NCBI RefSeq assembly: GCF_036250675.1
Contig: NZ_CP109592.1
Location: forward strand, 4,712,001-4,776,000
Direction of reading: 5' to 3'
From: Streptomyces sp. NBC_01689
GTDB lineage: Bacteria; Actinomycetota; Actinomycetes; Streptomycetales; Streptomycetaceae
DNA: 64,000 nucleotides
The notes under the pieces were generated by a model, which was given only the letters and a program-made list of their open reading frames with translations, searched no databases and had not been told where the DNA came from. Within the stretch, counting starts at the first letter, position 1. Each line of letters opens with the position of its first letter. The position numbers and the translations under genes were made by a program. Shown piece by piece: positions 27,715-36,076 of the stretch.

Positions 27715-27756
27715 GGGCGGGCGGGCGGCGCCTCAATACGCGCCGCCCGCCCGCCC
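27715..27756 (-). terminator. hppA terminator
   Basis: A perfect 17-bp GC stem (27715-27731 with 27740-27756; left arm GGGCGGGCGGGCGGCGC) has an 8-nt loop. It lies 37 bp beyond the hppA stop and has no T tract. Confidence 0.75.
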
Positions 27757-27792
27757 GTTGGCCGATGTCCGGCCGGATGGAGAACCCAGGGA

Positions 27793-30198
27793 CTACGAAA
27801 CCACCGCCGCATCCGGCGACTTGGCGACCCGTTCCGCGTCCTCGTCGTCGCCCACGGCGATCCCGCGCCGCTTGGAGACGTACACCGCGCCCACGATCAC
27901 GAGCAGCGAGAGCACCGCGATCAGAATGCGCAGGGCGAGGTTCTTGTCGTCGCCGTACGAGAACTTGACGACGGCCGGTGCGATCAGCAGCGCCACCAGG
28001 TTCATCACCTTCAGGAGCGGGTTGATCGCGGGTCCCGCGGTGTCCTTGAAGGGGTCGCCGACCGTGTCGCCGATCACCGTGGCGGCGTGGGCCTCACTGC
28101 CCTTGCCCCCGTGGTGACCGTCCTCCACCAGTTTCTTCGCGTTGTCCCACGCGCCGCCGGAGTTGGCGAGGAAGACGGCCATCAGCGTGCCGGTCCCGAT
28201 CGCGCCCGCGAGGTACGAGCCGAGCGCGCCGACACCGAGCGTGAACCCGATGGCGATGGGCGCGAGGACCGCGAGCAGACCCGGAGTGGCCAGCTCCCGC
28301 AGGGCGTCCTTGGTGCAGATGTCGACGACCCGCCCGTACTCGGGCTTCTCCGTGTAGTCCATGATCCCGGGGTGCTCGCGGAACTGCCGCCGCACCTCGT
28401 AGACCACGGCCCCCGCGGAGCGCGACACGGCGTTGATCGCGAGACCCGAGAAGAGGAACACGACCGCCGCGCCGGCGATCAGCCCGACCAGGTTGTTGGG
28501 CTGCGAGATGTCCATCATCAGGTTCAGCGGCGCGCCGGGGCCGGAGACCTTCTCGCCCACGTCGTTCGCGGCCGACAGGATCGCGTCCCGGTAGGACCCG
28601 AAGAGCGCCGAGGCCGCGAGGACGGCCGTGGCGATCGCGATGCCCTTGGTGATGGCCTTGGTGGTGTTGCCCACCGCGTCCAGATCGGTGAGCACCTGCG
28701 CGCCCGCTCCCGTGACGTCGCCGGACATCTCCGCGATGCCCTGGGCGTTGTCGGAGACCGGTCCGAAGGTGTCCATCGCGACGATGACACCGACCGTGGT
28801 GAGCAGGCCGGTCCCGGCGAGCGCCACGGCGAAGAGCGCCAGCGTGATGGACGCGCCGCCGAGCAGGAAGGCCCCGTACACACCGAGGCCGATCAGCAGG
28901 GCGGTGTAGACGGCCGATTCGAGACCGATGGAGATGCCGGCGAGGACCACGGTGGCCGCGCCGGTGAGCGAGCTCTTGCCGATGTCCCGTACGGGACGTC
29001 GGGTGGTCTCCGTGAAGTAGCCGGTCAGCTGCTGGATCAGCGCGGCCATCACGATGCCGATCGCGACGGCCACCAGCGCGAGCATCCGCGGGTCGCCGCT
29101 CTTGCCCGCGATCGACGCGTCCGTGACGCCGTCCAGCCCGGAGTACTTCCCCGGCAGGTAGGCGAAGACGGCCACCGCGACCAGCACCAGCGAGATCACC
29201 GCGGAGACGAAGAAACCGCGGTTGATCGCGGACATGCCGCTGCGGTCGGAACGGCGCGGAGCCACCGCGAAGATGCCGATCATGGCCGTGAGGACGCCGA
29301 TCGCGGGCACGATCAGCGGGAAGGCGAGCCCGGAGTCGCCGAACGCCGCCTTGCCGAGGATCAGCGCGGCGACGAGCGTGACGGCGTACGACTCGAAGAG
29401 GTCCGCGGCCATGCCGGCGCAGTCTCCGACGTTGTCGCCCACGTTGTCGGCGATGGTCGCGGCATTGCGCGGGTCGTCCTCCGGAATGCCCTGCTCGACC
29501 TTGCCGACCAGGTCGGCGCCGACGTCGGCGGCCTTGGTGAAGATGCCGCCGCCGACACGCATGAACATCGCGATCAGCGCGGCGCCGAGTCCGAATCCCT
29601 CCAGGACCTTCGGCGCGTCGGCCGCGTACACCAGCACCACGCAGGAGGCGCCCAGCAGACCGAGCCCCACCGTGAACATGCCGACGACGCCGCCCGTACG
29701 GAATGCGATCTTCATGGCTTTGTGCGAGACCGCGGTGAGATCCTTTTCGGGTTCACCCGCGGCCGGAGTCGCTTCCCGTGCCGCCGCGGCCACACGGACA
29801 TTGCTCCGCACGGCGAGCCACATGCCGATGTATCCGGTGGTCGCCGAGAACACCGCGCCGATCAAGAAGAAGATCGACCTTCCGGCACGCTGATTCCAGT
29901 CGTCCGCGGGCAGCAGCATGAGCAGGAAGAACACCACGGCGGCGAATACCGCCAGAGTGCGCAACTGCCGCCCCAGATACGCGTTCGCGCCCTCCTGGAC
30001 CGCTGCCGCGATCTTCTTCATGCTGTCGGTGCCCTCGCCGGCCGCGAGCACTTGTCGTACCAGAACCCCGGCGACCGCGAGGGCCGCCAGCGCGACGACA
30101 CCGATGACCATCACGATCAGGCGGTTGTCGTCGGTCAGCACTGCGGCTGCGAAGGTTGTGGGGTGGTCAAACTGATGAGGGGTAGAAAGCCCCGCCAT
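27793..30198 (-). CDS. hppA: Proton-pumping membrane pyrophosphatase, K+-independent
   Basis: An 801-residue integral membrane protein with about 16 helices. It couples hydrolysis of pyrophosphate to proton export. The catalytic motifs are GGGIFTKAADVGADLVGK and the acidic DNVGDNVGDCAGMAADLFE, plus a third acidic cluster near the end (DTVGDPFKDTAGPAINPL). The loop TTKAITKG has Lys where K+-dependent enzymes have Ala, so it should not need potassium. ATG 30198 has an excellent ribosome-binding site (AGGAGG, 4 nt upstream). The charged C-terminal tail (VSKRRGIAVGDDEDAERV) is cytoplasmic. It forms its own unit, with a palindrome in its 5' region and a terminator behind. Confidence 0.95.
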   Translation of the reverse strand: MAGLSTPHQFDHPTTFAAAVLTDDNRLIVMVIGVVALAALAVAGVLVRQVLAAGEGTDSMKKIAAAVQEGANAYLGRQLRTLAVFAAVVFFLLMLLPADDWNQRAGRSIFFLIGAVFSATTGYIGMWLAVRSNVRVAAAAREATPAAGEPEKDLTAVSHKAMKIAFRTGGVVGMFTVGLGLLGASCVVLVYAADAPKVLEGFGLGAALIAMFMRVGGGIFTKAADVGADLVGKVEQGIPEDDPRNAATIADNVGDNVGDCAGMAADLFESYAVTLVAALILGKAAFGDSGLAFPLIVPAIGVLTAMIGIFAVAPRRSDRSGMSAINRGFFVSAVISLVLVAVAVFAYLPGKYSGLDGVTDASIAGKSGDPRMLALVAVAIGIVMAALIQQLTGYFTETTRRPVRDIGKSSLTGAATVVLAGISIGLESAVYTALLIGLGVYGAFLLGGASITLALFAVALAGTGLLTTVGVIVAMDTFGPVSDNAQGIAEMSGDVTGAGAQVLTDLDAVGNTTKAITKGIAIATAVLAASALFGSYRDAILSAANDVGEKVSGPGAPLNLMMDISQPNNLVGLIAGAAVVFLFSGLAINAVSRSAGAVVYEVRRQFREHPGIMDYTEKPEYGRVVDICTKDALRELATPGLLAVLAPIAIGFTLGVGALGSYLAGAIGTGTLMAVFLANSGGAWDNAKKLVEDGHHGGKGSEAHAATVIGDTVGDPFKDTAGPAINPLLKVMNLVALLIAPAVVKFSYGDDKNLALRILIAVLSLLVIVGAVYVSKRRGIAVGDDEDAERVAKSPDAAVVS

Positions 30199-30392
30199 TC
30201 GTCCTCCTTGACGCTTGGGCTGAGCTCAAGATGTGGACGGATTGTAGGTACCGGAACCTGATCAAAACAGTACGCGGTAAACGGAATTCGCCTTCACATC
30301 CCCGTCAGCAAATGATCGACGGGTGTCCACAGAACCCAAAAGAGGTAATGCCCCAAAAGCGTTGACCCTTGATCACCCAATCGCGTGATTGA

Positions 30393-30410
30393 TCGTGAAC
30401 CAATTCACGA
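30393..30410. promoter_or_regulatory. 18-bp palindrome upstream of hppA
   Basis: TCGTGAA-CCAA-TTCACGA has perfect 7-bp arms. It lies in the AT-richer stretch (30240-30440) between hppA and the apgA terminator, about 195 bp upstream of the hppA start. The related sequence CGTGATTGATCG is adjacent. It is a candidate repressor site; no binding protein is assigned. Confidence 0.4.
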
Positions 30411-30450
30411 AAGGCGCGTGCAGTCATCTCACCTGCCCGGGCGCAGAAAA

Positions 30451-30475
30451 AAGGGCCCTGCGAGGCAGGGCCCTT
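30451..30475 (-). terminator. Terminator of bldG-apgA operon
   Basis: An 11-bp stem (AAGGGCCCTGC with its complement) around a 3-nt loop is followed on the minus strand by a run of T (complement of 30447-30452). It lies 47 bp after the apgA stop. Confidence 0.9.
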
Positions 30476-30521
30476 CGGGTGATGAATGTGTCTTGTTGCG
30501 TGTCCTGCTACGAGGGGGACA

Positions 30522-30959
30522 TCAGGGAACGAGCGTGACCGGCGGCGTGGTCGGCCAGCTCATCCTGATCAGTCCACCGTGCTCGCCGGCGCTGACCTCC
30601 ACGTCGTCGACGAGGCCGCTGATGACCGCGAGGCCCATCTCGTCCTCCTCGGCGTCCGTGTCGGCATCGCCGCGAGATGCTCCGGGCACCGTCTCACCGG
30701 GCGCCGAACGCGGCGCCTCGTCGCCGACCTCGATGGAGAACTGCTTCTCCTCCTCGATCAGCGTCACCCGCACCGGCGCCGAGATGCCGCTGCTCTGGTG
30801 CAGTCCGACGGCACGGCTGCAGGCCTCGCCCACGGCGAGTCTGACCTCGTCGAGAACGGCCTCGTCCACTCCGGCCCTGCGCGCCACCGCTGCCGCCACC
30901 AGTCGGGCGGTCCTGACGTGCTCGGGCAGCGCGCTGAAGCGGAGTTCAACGGTGGCCAT
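30522..30959 (-). CDS. apgA: Anti-sigma factor partner of BldG
   Basis: A 145-residue protein of the SpoIIAB/RsbW histidine-kinase-like ATPase fold. It is expected to bind sigma factors and to be counteracted by BldG. The fold is recognisable (RFSALPEHVRTARLV, DEVRLAVGEACSRAVGLHQ, EMGLAVISGLVDDV). However, the ATP site is degenerate: the N-box Asn of E-x-x-x-N is Arg49, and the first Gly box reads VGDEAP instead of DxGxG. An acidic insertion lies around residues 85-105 (GDADTDAEEDE). It lies 114 bp downstream of bldG on the same strand and shares the terminator. The name comes from the S. coelicolor locus, recalled from memory. Confidence 0.85.
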   Translation of the reverse strand: MATVELRFSALPEHVRTARLVAAAVARRAGVDEAVLDEVRLAVGEACSRAVGLHQSSGISAPVRVTLIEEEKQFSIEVGDEAPRSAPGETVPGASRGDADTDAEEDEMGLAVISGLVDDVEVSAGEHGGLIRMSWPTTPPVTLVP

Positions 30960-31073
30960 GCATCCCCCTCACCTACGGGCGTGCTGTCAGGGGGCCGGGC
31001 CGCCGAGGCCCGGTCCCCGTCCATTGCTTCTACCGTTCCGGGCGCCACGATCCCGCGGCGCCCCGTGACGGGG

Positions 31074-31415
31074 TCAGTCGGTGGCCGCTACCGCTTCCTC
31101 GACCGAGGTGTGGATGGGGAACACCTTGGTGAGACCGGTGATGCGGAAGATCTTCAGAATGCGCTCCTGGTTGCAGACCAGTCGCAGCGAGCCCTCATGG
31201 GCACGCACACGCTTCAGGCCACCCACCAGGACGCCGAGACCGGTGGAGTCGAGGAAGTCCACGCCCTCCATGTCGACGACAAGATGGAAACTGCCGTCGT
31301 TCACCAGCTCGACCAGCTGCTCACGCAGCTTGGGCGCGGTATATACATCGATTTCGCCACCGACCTCGACGACCGTACGATCGCCGACGGTACGGGTCGA
31401 CAGGGACAGGTCCAC
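31074..31415 (-). CDS. bldG: Anti-anti-sigma factor BldG
   Basis: A 113-residue STAS-domain protein that controls aerial growth and antibiotic production in Streptomyces by binding anti-sigma factors when unphosphorylated. The phosphorylation loop FLDSTGLG carries Ser57, the residue known to be phosphorylated in S. coelicolor BldG. Length and sequence look essentially identical to that protein. The start is GTG 31415, with GGAGGATCC directly upstream. It is first in the bldG-apgA operon and divergent from the helicase gene with 80 bp between, so bldG promoters must lie in that gap or within the helicase 5' end. Confidence 0.95.
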
Positions 31416-31495
31416 GGATCCTCCAGCACCTTGCTATCGAGCGGTCATCCCAAGGGACACCTCGGCAGAGCCCCCGGGACGGTTCGCCAGCCGCG

Positions 31496-33949
31496 ATGGC
31501 ATTCAATCACTTACCGGCAGGCGTGCACGACGCCTTGAGCCCATTGTCCGTCACTCCAGTGACACACTCGATGCCGATGGCCAAGAATCACCGATCCGAT
31601 CGAACCTCGGCGGACACCGCTTCGCGCCCTTCTCCGGGCACTGTCCTGGACCGGCTCGCCTCGGGGCCGAGCCGGGCTTCGCGCATCACTCATACGGAGC
31701 ACTTGCCCCCGCGGGCGGGTCGCCATGCCGTATGGCCCGACCGGATCCGTTCGGAGGTCGTCGCCGCCGTGCAGGCCGCGGGCATCGACCATCCCTGGGC
31801 CCACCAGGCACTCGCCGCCGAGCACGCCCTCGACGGCGAATCCGTGATCGTCGCCACCGGCACGGCCTCCGGCAAGTCCCTGGCCTACCTCGTACCGGTC
31901 CTCACAGCCCTCCTGGACGGCTCCGAGGCGCCGAACGGCCGGGGGGCCACCGCGCTCTACCTGGCGCCCACGAAGGCCCTCGCAGCCGATCAGCGGCGGT
32001 CTGTGAAGGAACTTTCACAATCGCTGGGCAACGCCGTCCGGCCGGCCGTGTACGACGGCGACACACCCGTCGAAGAACGCGAGTGGGTCCGCCAGTACGC
32101 CAACTACGTCCTGACCAACCCCGACATGCTGCACCGCGGGATATTGCCCTCCCACCCCCGCTGGTCCTCCTTCCTGCGCGCCCTGAAGTACGTCGTCATC
32201 GACGAGTGCCACACCTACCGCGGCGTGTTCGGCTCCCACGTCGCCCAGGTGATCCGCCGGCTGCGCCGCCTGTGCGCCCGCTACGGCTCCTCACCCGTCT
32301 TCCTGCTGGCCTCCGCGACCGCCGCCGAACCCTCCGTCGCCGCCCGCCGCCTCACCGGCCTCCCCGTGGTCGAGGTCGCCGACGACGCCTCCCCCCGCGG
32401 CGAACTGGTCTTCGCCCTCTGGGAGCCCCCGCTCACCGAACTGCACGGCGAGAAGGGCGCGCCCGTCCGGCGCACCGCCACGGCCGAGACCGCCGACCTG
32501 CTCACCGACCTGACCGTCCAGGGCGTACGTTCGGTGGCCTTCGTGCGCTCCCGGCGCGGCGCCGAACTGATCGCGGTGATCGCCCAGGAGCGACTGGCCG
32601 AGATCGACCCCTCGCTTGCCCGGCGCGTGGCCGCGTACCGGGGCGGTTATCTCCCTGAGGAACGCCGGGCCCTCGAACGTGCCCTGCACTCCGGGGAACT
32701 CCTCGGTCTCGCCGCCACCACCGCCCTCGAACTCGGCGTGGACGTCTCCGGGCTGGACGCCGTCGTCATCTCGGGCTACCCCGGCACCCGGGCGTCCCTG
32801 TGGCAGCAGGCGGGCCGCGCCGGCCGGTCGGGGCAGGGCGCGCTGGCGATCCTGGTCGCCCGTGACGACCCGCTGGACACGTTCCTCGTCCACCACCCCG
32901 AAGCGCTGTTCGACCGGCCGGTGGAGTCCACGGTCCTCGACCCCGACAACCCGTACGTCCTCGCCCCGCACCTGTGCGCCGCCGCCTCCGAGATCCCCCT
33001 CACGGACGAGGACCTGGAGCTGTTCGGCCCGGCCGCCGCGGATCTGCTGCCGCAGCTGGAGGCCGCGAAGCTGCTGCGCCGCCGCACGAAGGCCTGGCAC
33101 TGGACGCGCCGGGAGCGGGCCGCCGACCTGACCGACATCCGCGGCGAGGGCGGCAGCCCGGTGCAGATCGTCGAGGCAGGAACGGGGCGGCTGCTCGGCA
33201 CGGTGGACGCCGGAGCGGCGCACACGACGGTGCACGAAGGCGCGGTCCACCTGCACCAGGGCCGTACGTACCTGGTGAAGCACCTGGCCCTGGAGGACTC
33301 CGTCGCCCTGGTCGAGGAGGCCGCCCCGCCGTACTCGACGGTCGCCCGCGACACGACCGCCATCTCCGTCCTGGAGACGGACACCGAAATCCCCTGGGGC
33401 GACGGCCGGTTGTGCTTCGGCTCCGTCGAAGTCACCAACCAGGTCGTCTCCTTCCTGCGCCGCCGGGTCATCACCGGGGAAGTGCTGGGCGAGTCGAAGC
33501 TCGACCTCCCTCCGCGCACGCTCCGCACGCGCGCCGTGTGGTGGACCGTCACCGAGGACCAGCTGGACGCCGCCCGCATCACCCCCGAGATCCTCGGCGG
33601 CGCCCTGCACGCCGCCGAACACGCGTCGATCGGCATGCTCCCGCTCTTCGCCACCTGCGACCGCTGGGACATCGGCGGCGTGTCCGTCCCCCTGCATCCC
33701 GACACCCTGCTGCCCACGGTCTTCGTCTACGACGGCCATCCCGGCGGCGCGGGCTTCGCCGAACGCGCCTTCCACACCGCCCGCTCCTGGCTCACCGCCA
33801 CCCGTGAGGCCATCTCCTCCTGCGAGTGCGAGGCCGGCTGCCCGTCCTGCATCCAGTCCCCCAAGTGCGGCAACGGCAACGAGCCGTTGCACAAACGGGG
33901 TGCCGTCCGGCTGCTCACCGAACTGCTGCGGGGAGCCCCGCCTGAGTAG
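31496..33949 (+). CDS. DExH helicase with DUF1998, MrfA-like
   Basis: An 817-residue superfamily 2 helicase. The Walker A is ATGTASGKS, Walker B the DECH box (VVIDECHTYRG), motif III LLASATAAEP and motif VI QQAGRAGRSG. The C-terminal DUF1998 region has four Cys (CECEAGCPSCIQSPKC) that bind zinc. The domain order matches Bacillus MrfA, a helicase for mitomycin-type DNA damage repair, and actinobacterial relatives. The ATG at 31496 is the furthest upstream start in frame, with no clear ribosome-binding site; MAKNHRSD (near 31580) is a possible later start. The gene overlaps the tail of the TadE-like gene by 35 bp, convergently. I infer a repair role. Confidence 0.88.
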   Translation: MAFNHLPAGVHDALSPLSVTPVTHSMPMAKNHRSDRTSADTASRPSPGTVLDRLASGPSRASRITHTEHLPPRAGRHAVWPDRIRSEVVAAVQAAGIDHPWAHQALAAEHALDGESVIVATGTASGKSLAYLVPVLTALLDGSEAPNGRGATALYLAPTKALAADQRRSVKELSQSLGNAVRPAVYDGDTPVEEREWVRQYANYVLTNPDMLHRGILPSHPRWSSFLRALKYVVIDECHTYRGVFGSHVAQVIRRLRRLCARYGSSPVFLLASATAAEPSVAARRLTGLPVVEVADDASPRGELVFALWEPPLTELHGEKGAPVRRTATAETADLLTDLTVQGVRSVAFVRSRRGAELIAVIAQERLAEIDPSLARRVAAYRGGYLPEERRALERALHSGELLGLAATTALELGVDVSGLDAVVISGYPGTRASLWQQAGRAGRSGQGALAILVARDDPLDTFLVHHPEALFDRPVESTVLDPDNPYVLAPHLCAAASEIPLTDEDLELFGPAAADLLPQLEAAKLLRRRTKAWHWTRRERAADLTDIRGEGGSPVQIVEAGTGRLLGTVDAGAAHTTVHEGAVHLHQGRTYLVKHLALEDSVALVEEAAPPYSTVARDTTAISVLETDTEIPWGDGRLCFGSVEVTNQVVSFLRRRVITGEVLGESKLDLPPRTLRTRAVWWTVTEDQLDAARITPEILGGALHAAEHASIGMLPLFATCDRWDIGGVSVPLHPDTLLPTVFVYDGHPGGAGFAERAFHTARSWLTATREAISSCECEAGCPSCIQSPKCGNGNEPLHKRGAVRLLTELLRGAPPE

Positions 33950-34316
33950 CCGCCGGGTCCAGGGGCGCGGGCGGCCCCGCTCTGGACCTGATCTCGGTGG
34001 CGAAGGGCCCCGCACCGGACACGGTCGTGACGTCCGCGATCCCGTCCTCCACCGCGCACCGGACCAGCCGGGCGCGCTGGGCCCGGACCACCCGGTCCGC
34101 CACCGCGCAGGCCACCGCGCTCCCGTCCGCCCGGTGGTCCGCGGCCGCGAGCGCGGCCAGGTCGGCCGCCCCCGCCGCGCGGTGGCGCACCACGACCACC
34201 TGCCCCATGGCCAGGACCGCCCCGAAGACGGCACACAGCACGGCGATCACCCCGACCGCCCACACGGTCGCCGACCCCCGGTCGGAGGAGCCCGCGGCAT
34301 CCGTCCGCCTCCTCAC
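33915..34316 (-). CDS. TadE-like protein, Rv3654c family
   Basis: A pseudopilin-like protein of about 133 residues. The N-terminus has SDRGSATVWAVGVIAVLCAV, the sort of hydrophobic helix that TadE-type pseudopilins use to enter the membrane. A small Ala-rich domain with two Cys (AVACAVADR, LVRCAVEDG) follows. It is the last gene of the tad cluster. The start is uncertain. GTG 34316 gives the conserved domain with little extra. ATG 34574 overlaps the upstream tadE-like stop by 17 nt and suits translational coupling. However, it would add an Arg/Pro-rich stretch of about 86 residues made by the GCCGGGGAA repeat array. Confidence 0.75.
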   Translation of the reverse strand: MRRRTDAAGSSDRGSATVWAVGVIAVLCAVFGAVLAMGQVVVVRHRAAGAADLAALAAADHRADGSAVACAVADRVVRAQRARLVRCAVEDGIADVTTVSGAGPFATEIRSRAGPPAPLDPAATQAGLPAAVR

Positions 34317-34465
34317 CCAGGCCGCGGCCCGTACGGCCCGGAGAAGGGCGCGCGGAGAGCCCGGGACGGCCTGCGGGGAGCGCGGGGGGCGCGGGAGGGC
34401 GCCGAGGGACCGCCGAAGAACGGGCGGGAGCCGCAGGACCCGAGGGCGCCGAGGAGGCCAGAAGA

Positions 34466-34510
34466 GCCGGGGAAGCCGGGGAAGCCGGGGAAGCCGGGGA
34501 AGCCGGGGAA
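34466..34510. repeat. Five perfect 9-bp GCCGGGGAA repeats
   Basis: Five exact units plus a partial sixth. On the minus strand they would encode Leu-Pro-Arg repeats if translation of the last tad gene starts at 34574. Alternatively the array is untranslated or a leader of that gene. Confidence 0.9.
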
Positions 34511-34557
34511 GCCGGGAGAACCGTAGGCGGTGGGGGTGGAGGCGGACGGTAGGCGCG

Positions 34558-34959
34558 CTACCGCTTCGGGTCATCCCCGGTCACCCCCACGGTCTCCTCC
34601 GCCAGGGCCACGGCCTCGTCGCTCAGTTCCAGGGCCAGGACGCCGGGGCCCGGCGCGCTCGCCGTGACCGTGACCCGGACCAGATCACCCGTCCGGCTCA
34701 CCGTGACCCTGGCACCGCGGGGTGCCGCGCGCCGGGCCGTCTCCAGGACCGTGGCGGGCGGGTCCTGGCGGGCCGCCGAACGGGCGCCCGCCCTCGCCGC
34801 GTCCACGCACTGGATCTGCGCGGACGCGGCGAGCAGGGCCCACACCAGCGCCATCCCGACGAGTACCAGCGAGGGCAGCACCACCGCGGCCTCGGCGGTC
34901 ACGAACCCGCGGTCGCCGGACCGTACCGCGCCTCCCGGCACCGGCTCACGTCTGGCCAT
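34558..34959 (-). CDS. TadE-family pseudopilin
   Basis: A 133-residue TadE-type protein of the Flp pilus system. RGFVTAEAAVVLPSLVLVGM is the classic TadE N-terminal segment with the Glu at position +5 of the hydrophobic helix. A small beta domain with VTVSRTGDLVRVTVTAS follows. ATG 34959 lies inside the last codons of the DUF4244 pilin gene (14-nt overlap), so the two are translationally coupled. It is membrane-anchored and assists pilus assembly. Confidence 0.85.
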   Translation of the reverse strand: MARREPVPGGAVRSGDRGFVTAEAAVVLPSLVLVGMALVWALLAASAQIQCVDAARAGARSAARQDPPATVLETARRAAPRGARVTVSRTGDLVRVTVTASAPGPGVLALELSDEAVALAEETVGVTGDDPKR

Positions 34960-35158
34960 TGAGCGCCCGCCCCACGATGTCCTGGAGCTCCGCACTGACC
35001 TGGCCGCTCGTCACCACCTTGTAGAGCACGGCGGCGAAGGCCACGGCCGCGATGACCCCCACCGCGTACTCGGAGGTGACCATCCCCGCGTCACCCCGCG
35101 CCGCCAGCCCGCGCATCCATGCCCGCACTCGCACCCGAACTCGTACCGTCTTGCGCAT
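34946..35158 (-). CDS. DUF4244 Flp-type pilin
   Basis: A 70-residue pilin-like protein. A basic N-terminus (MRKTVRVRVRVRAW) leads to DAGMVTSEYAVGVIAAVAFA, the Flp-type helix with Glu and Tyr after the Gly that marks the cleavage site. DUF4244 proteins are the Streptomyces counterpart of Flp pilins. ATG 35158 is the best start; an ATG at 35191 is possible. The gene is separated from tadC by 135 bp and overlaps the TadE gene. It is likely the major pilus subunit. Confidence 0.85.
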   Translation of the reverse strand: MRKTVRVRVRVRAWMRGLAARGDAGMVTSEYAVGVIAAVAFAAVLYKVVTSGQVSAELQDIVGRALNGQT

Positions 35159-35293
35159 CTCAACCCCCGTGGGTTCGATTCTGTTGATCACTGATCACTG
35201 CTCCCGACCCGGCCCCTCGGCCCGTGCCGTCTCTGCCGCTCGGTCACTCGACCCGTGCCGTCTCCCGCCGCCCGTCGCCGGTCGTCGGGCCGG

Positions 35294-36076
35294 TCATCCG
35301 CCACCACCTCCCAGCACGCCGTCCGCCAGCCCGATCACCACGGGCAGGACACCGATCGCGAGGAACGCGGGCAGGAAGCACAGCCCCACGGGCACGGTGA
35401 CCAGGACCGCCGCCCTGCGGGCGCGCGCCGTCGCGCTCCGCCCCCGTTCCGCGCGGGCCTCGGTGGCGAGTCGCGCGACCGGCACCGCCGCCGGGACTCC
35501 CGACTCCCCCGCCCGCTCCAGCAGCCGCGCCAGACCTCCGGCTCCCGGTATCGACGCCAGCCGCCGCCAGGCGTCCGCCGGTTCGCCGCCGAGCCGCACC
35601 TCCGCGGCACCCCGGGCGAGCCGCTCACCGACGGGCCCGCCGAGGGCCTCGCCGACCGCGCGAGCCGCGGCGACGGGATCCGCACCGGCCGCGACGCAGG
35701 CCGCCACCAGGTCGGCGGCGAGCGGAAGCTGCCGGGCGGCCCGCGCCCTGTCGTACTCCTCCTCGGGCGCCGGCCCGCGCCGTCGGCGCCACCGCACGAT
35801 CCCGAACGCGGCGACCAGTCCCGTCACGACCCCGGCCGGCCCTCCGACCAGCACCCAGCCCGCGCACACGGCACCGGCCGGCGGCAGCCACCGCCGCCCC
35901 GCTCCCCGGACGTCGAAGCGCCGTCGCTCCGGCCCCCGCCGCACGTCCAGCAACTCGGCCAGCCTGCCGCGCAGCCGCCGCTCGTACCGCGCCCGGCCGC
36001 ACTCTCGCACCAGCCACCCGACCACCAGCGCCCCGTACGCGAGCATCCCCAGCCTGTGGACGATCTCCGCGCTCAT
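35294..36076 (-). CDS. tadC: Type II/IV secretion membrane protein TadC-like
   Basis: A 260-residue inner-membrane platform protein of the GspF/TadC family. Two N-terminal and two C-terminal hydrophobic segments (WLPPAGAVCAGWVLVGGPAG, LVTVPVGLCFLPAFLAIGVL) flank the cytoplasmic T2SF domain (LAADLVAACVAAGADPVAAA, LARLLERAGESGV). The start ATG 36076 overlaps the tadB stop (ATGA), with GGAGG upstream. It pairs with TadB in the pilus motor base. Gene name given by position and family. Confidence 0.85.
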   Translation of the reverse strand: MSAEIVHRLGMLAYGALVVGWLVRECGRARYERRLRGRLAELLDVRRGPERRRFDVRGAGRRWLPPAGAVCAGWVLVGGPAGVVTGLVAAFGIVRWRRRRGPAPEEEYDRARAARQLPLAADLVAACVAAGADPVAAARAVGEALGGPVGERLARGAAEVRLGGEPADAWRRLASIPGAGGLARLLERAGESGVPAAVPVARLATEARAERGRSATARARRAAVLVTVPVGLCFLPAFLAIGVLPVVIGLADGVLGGGGG

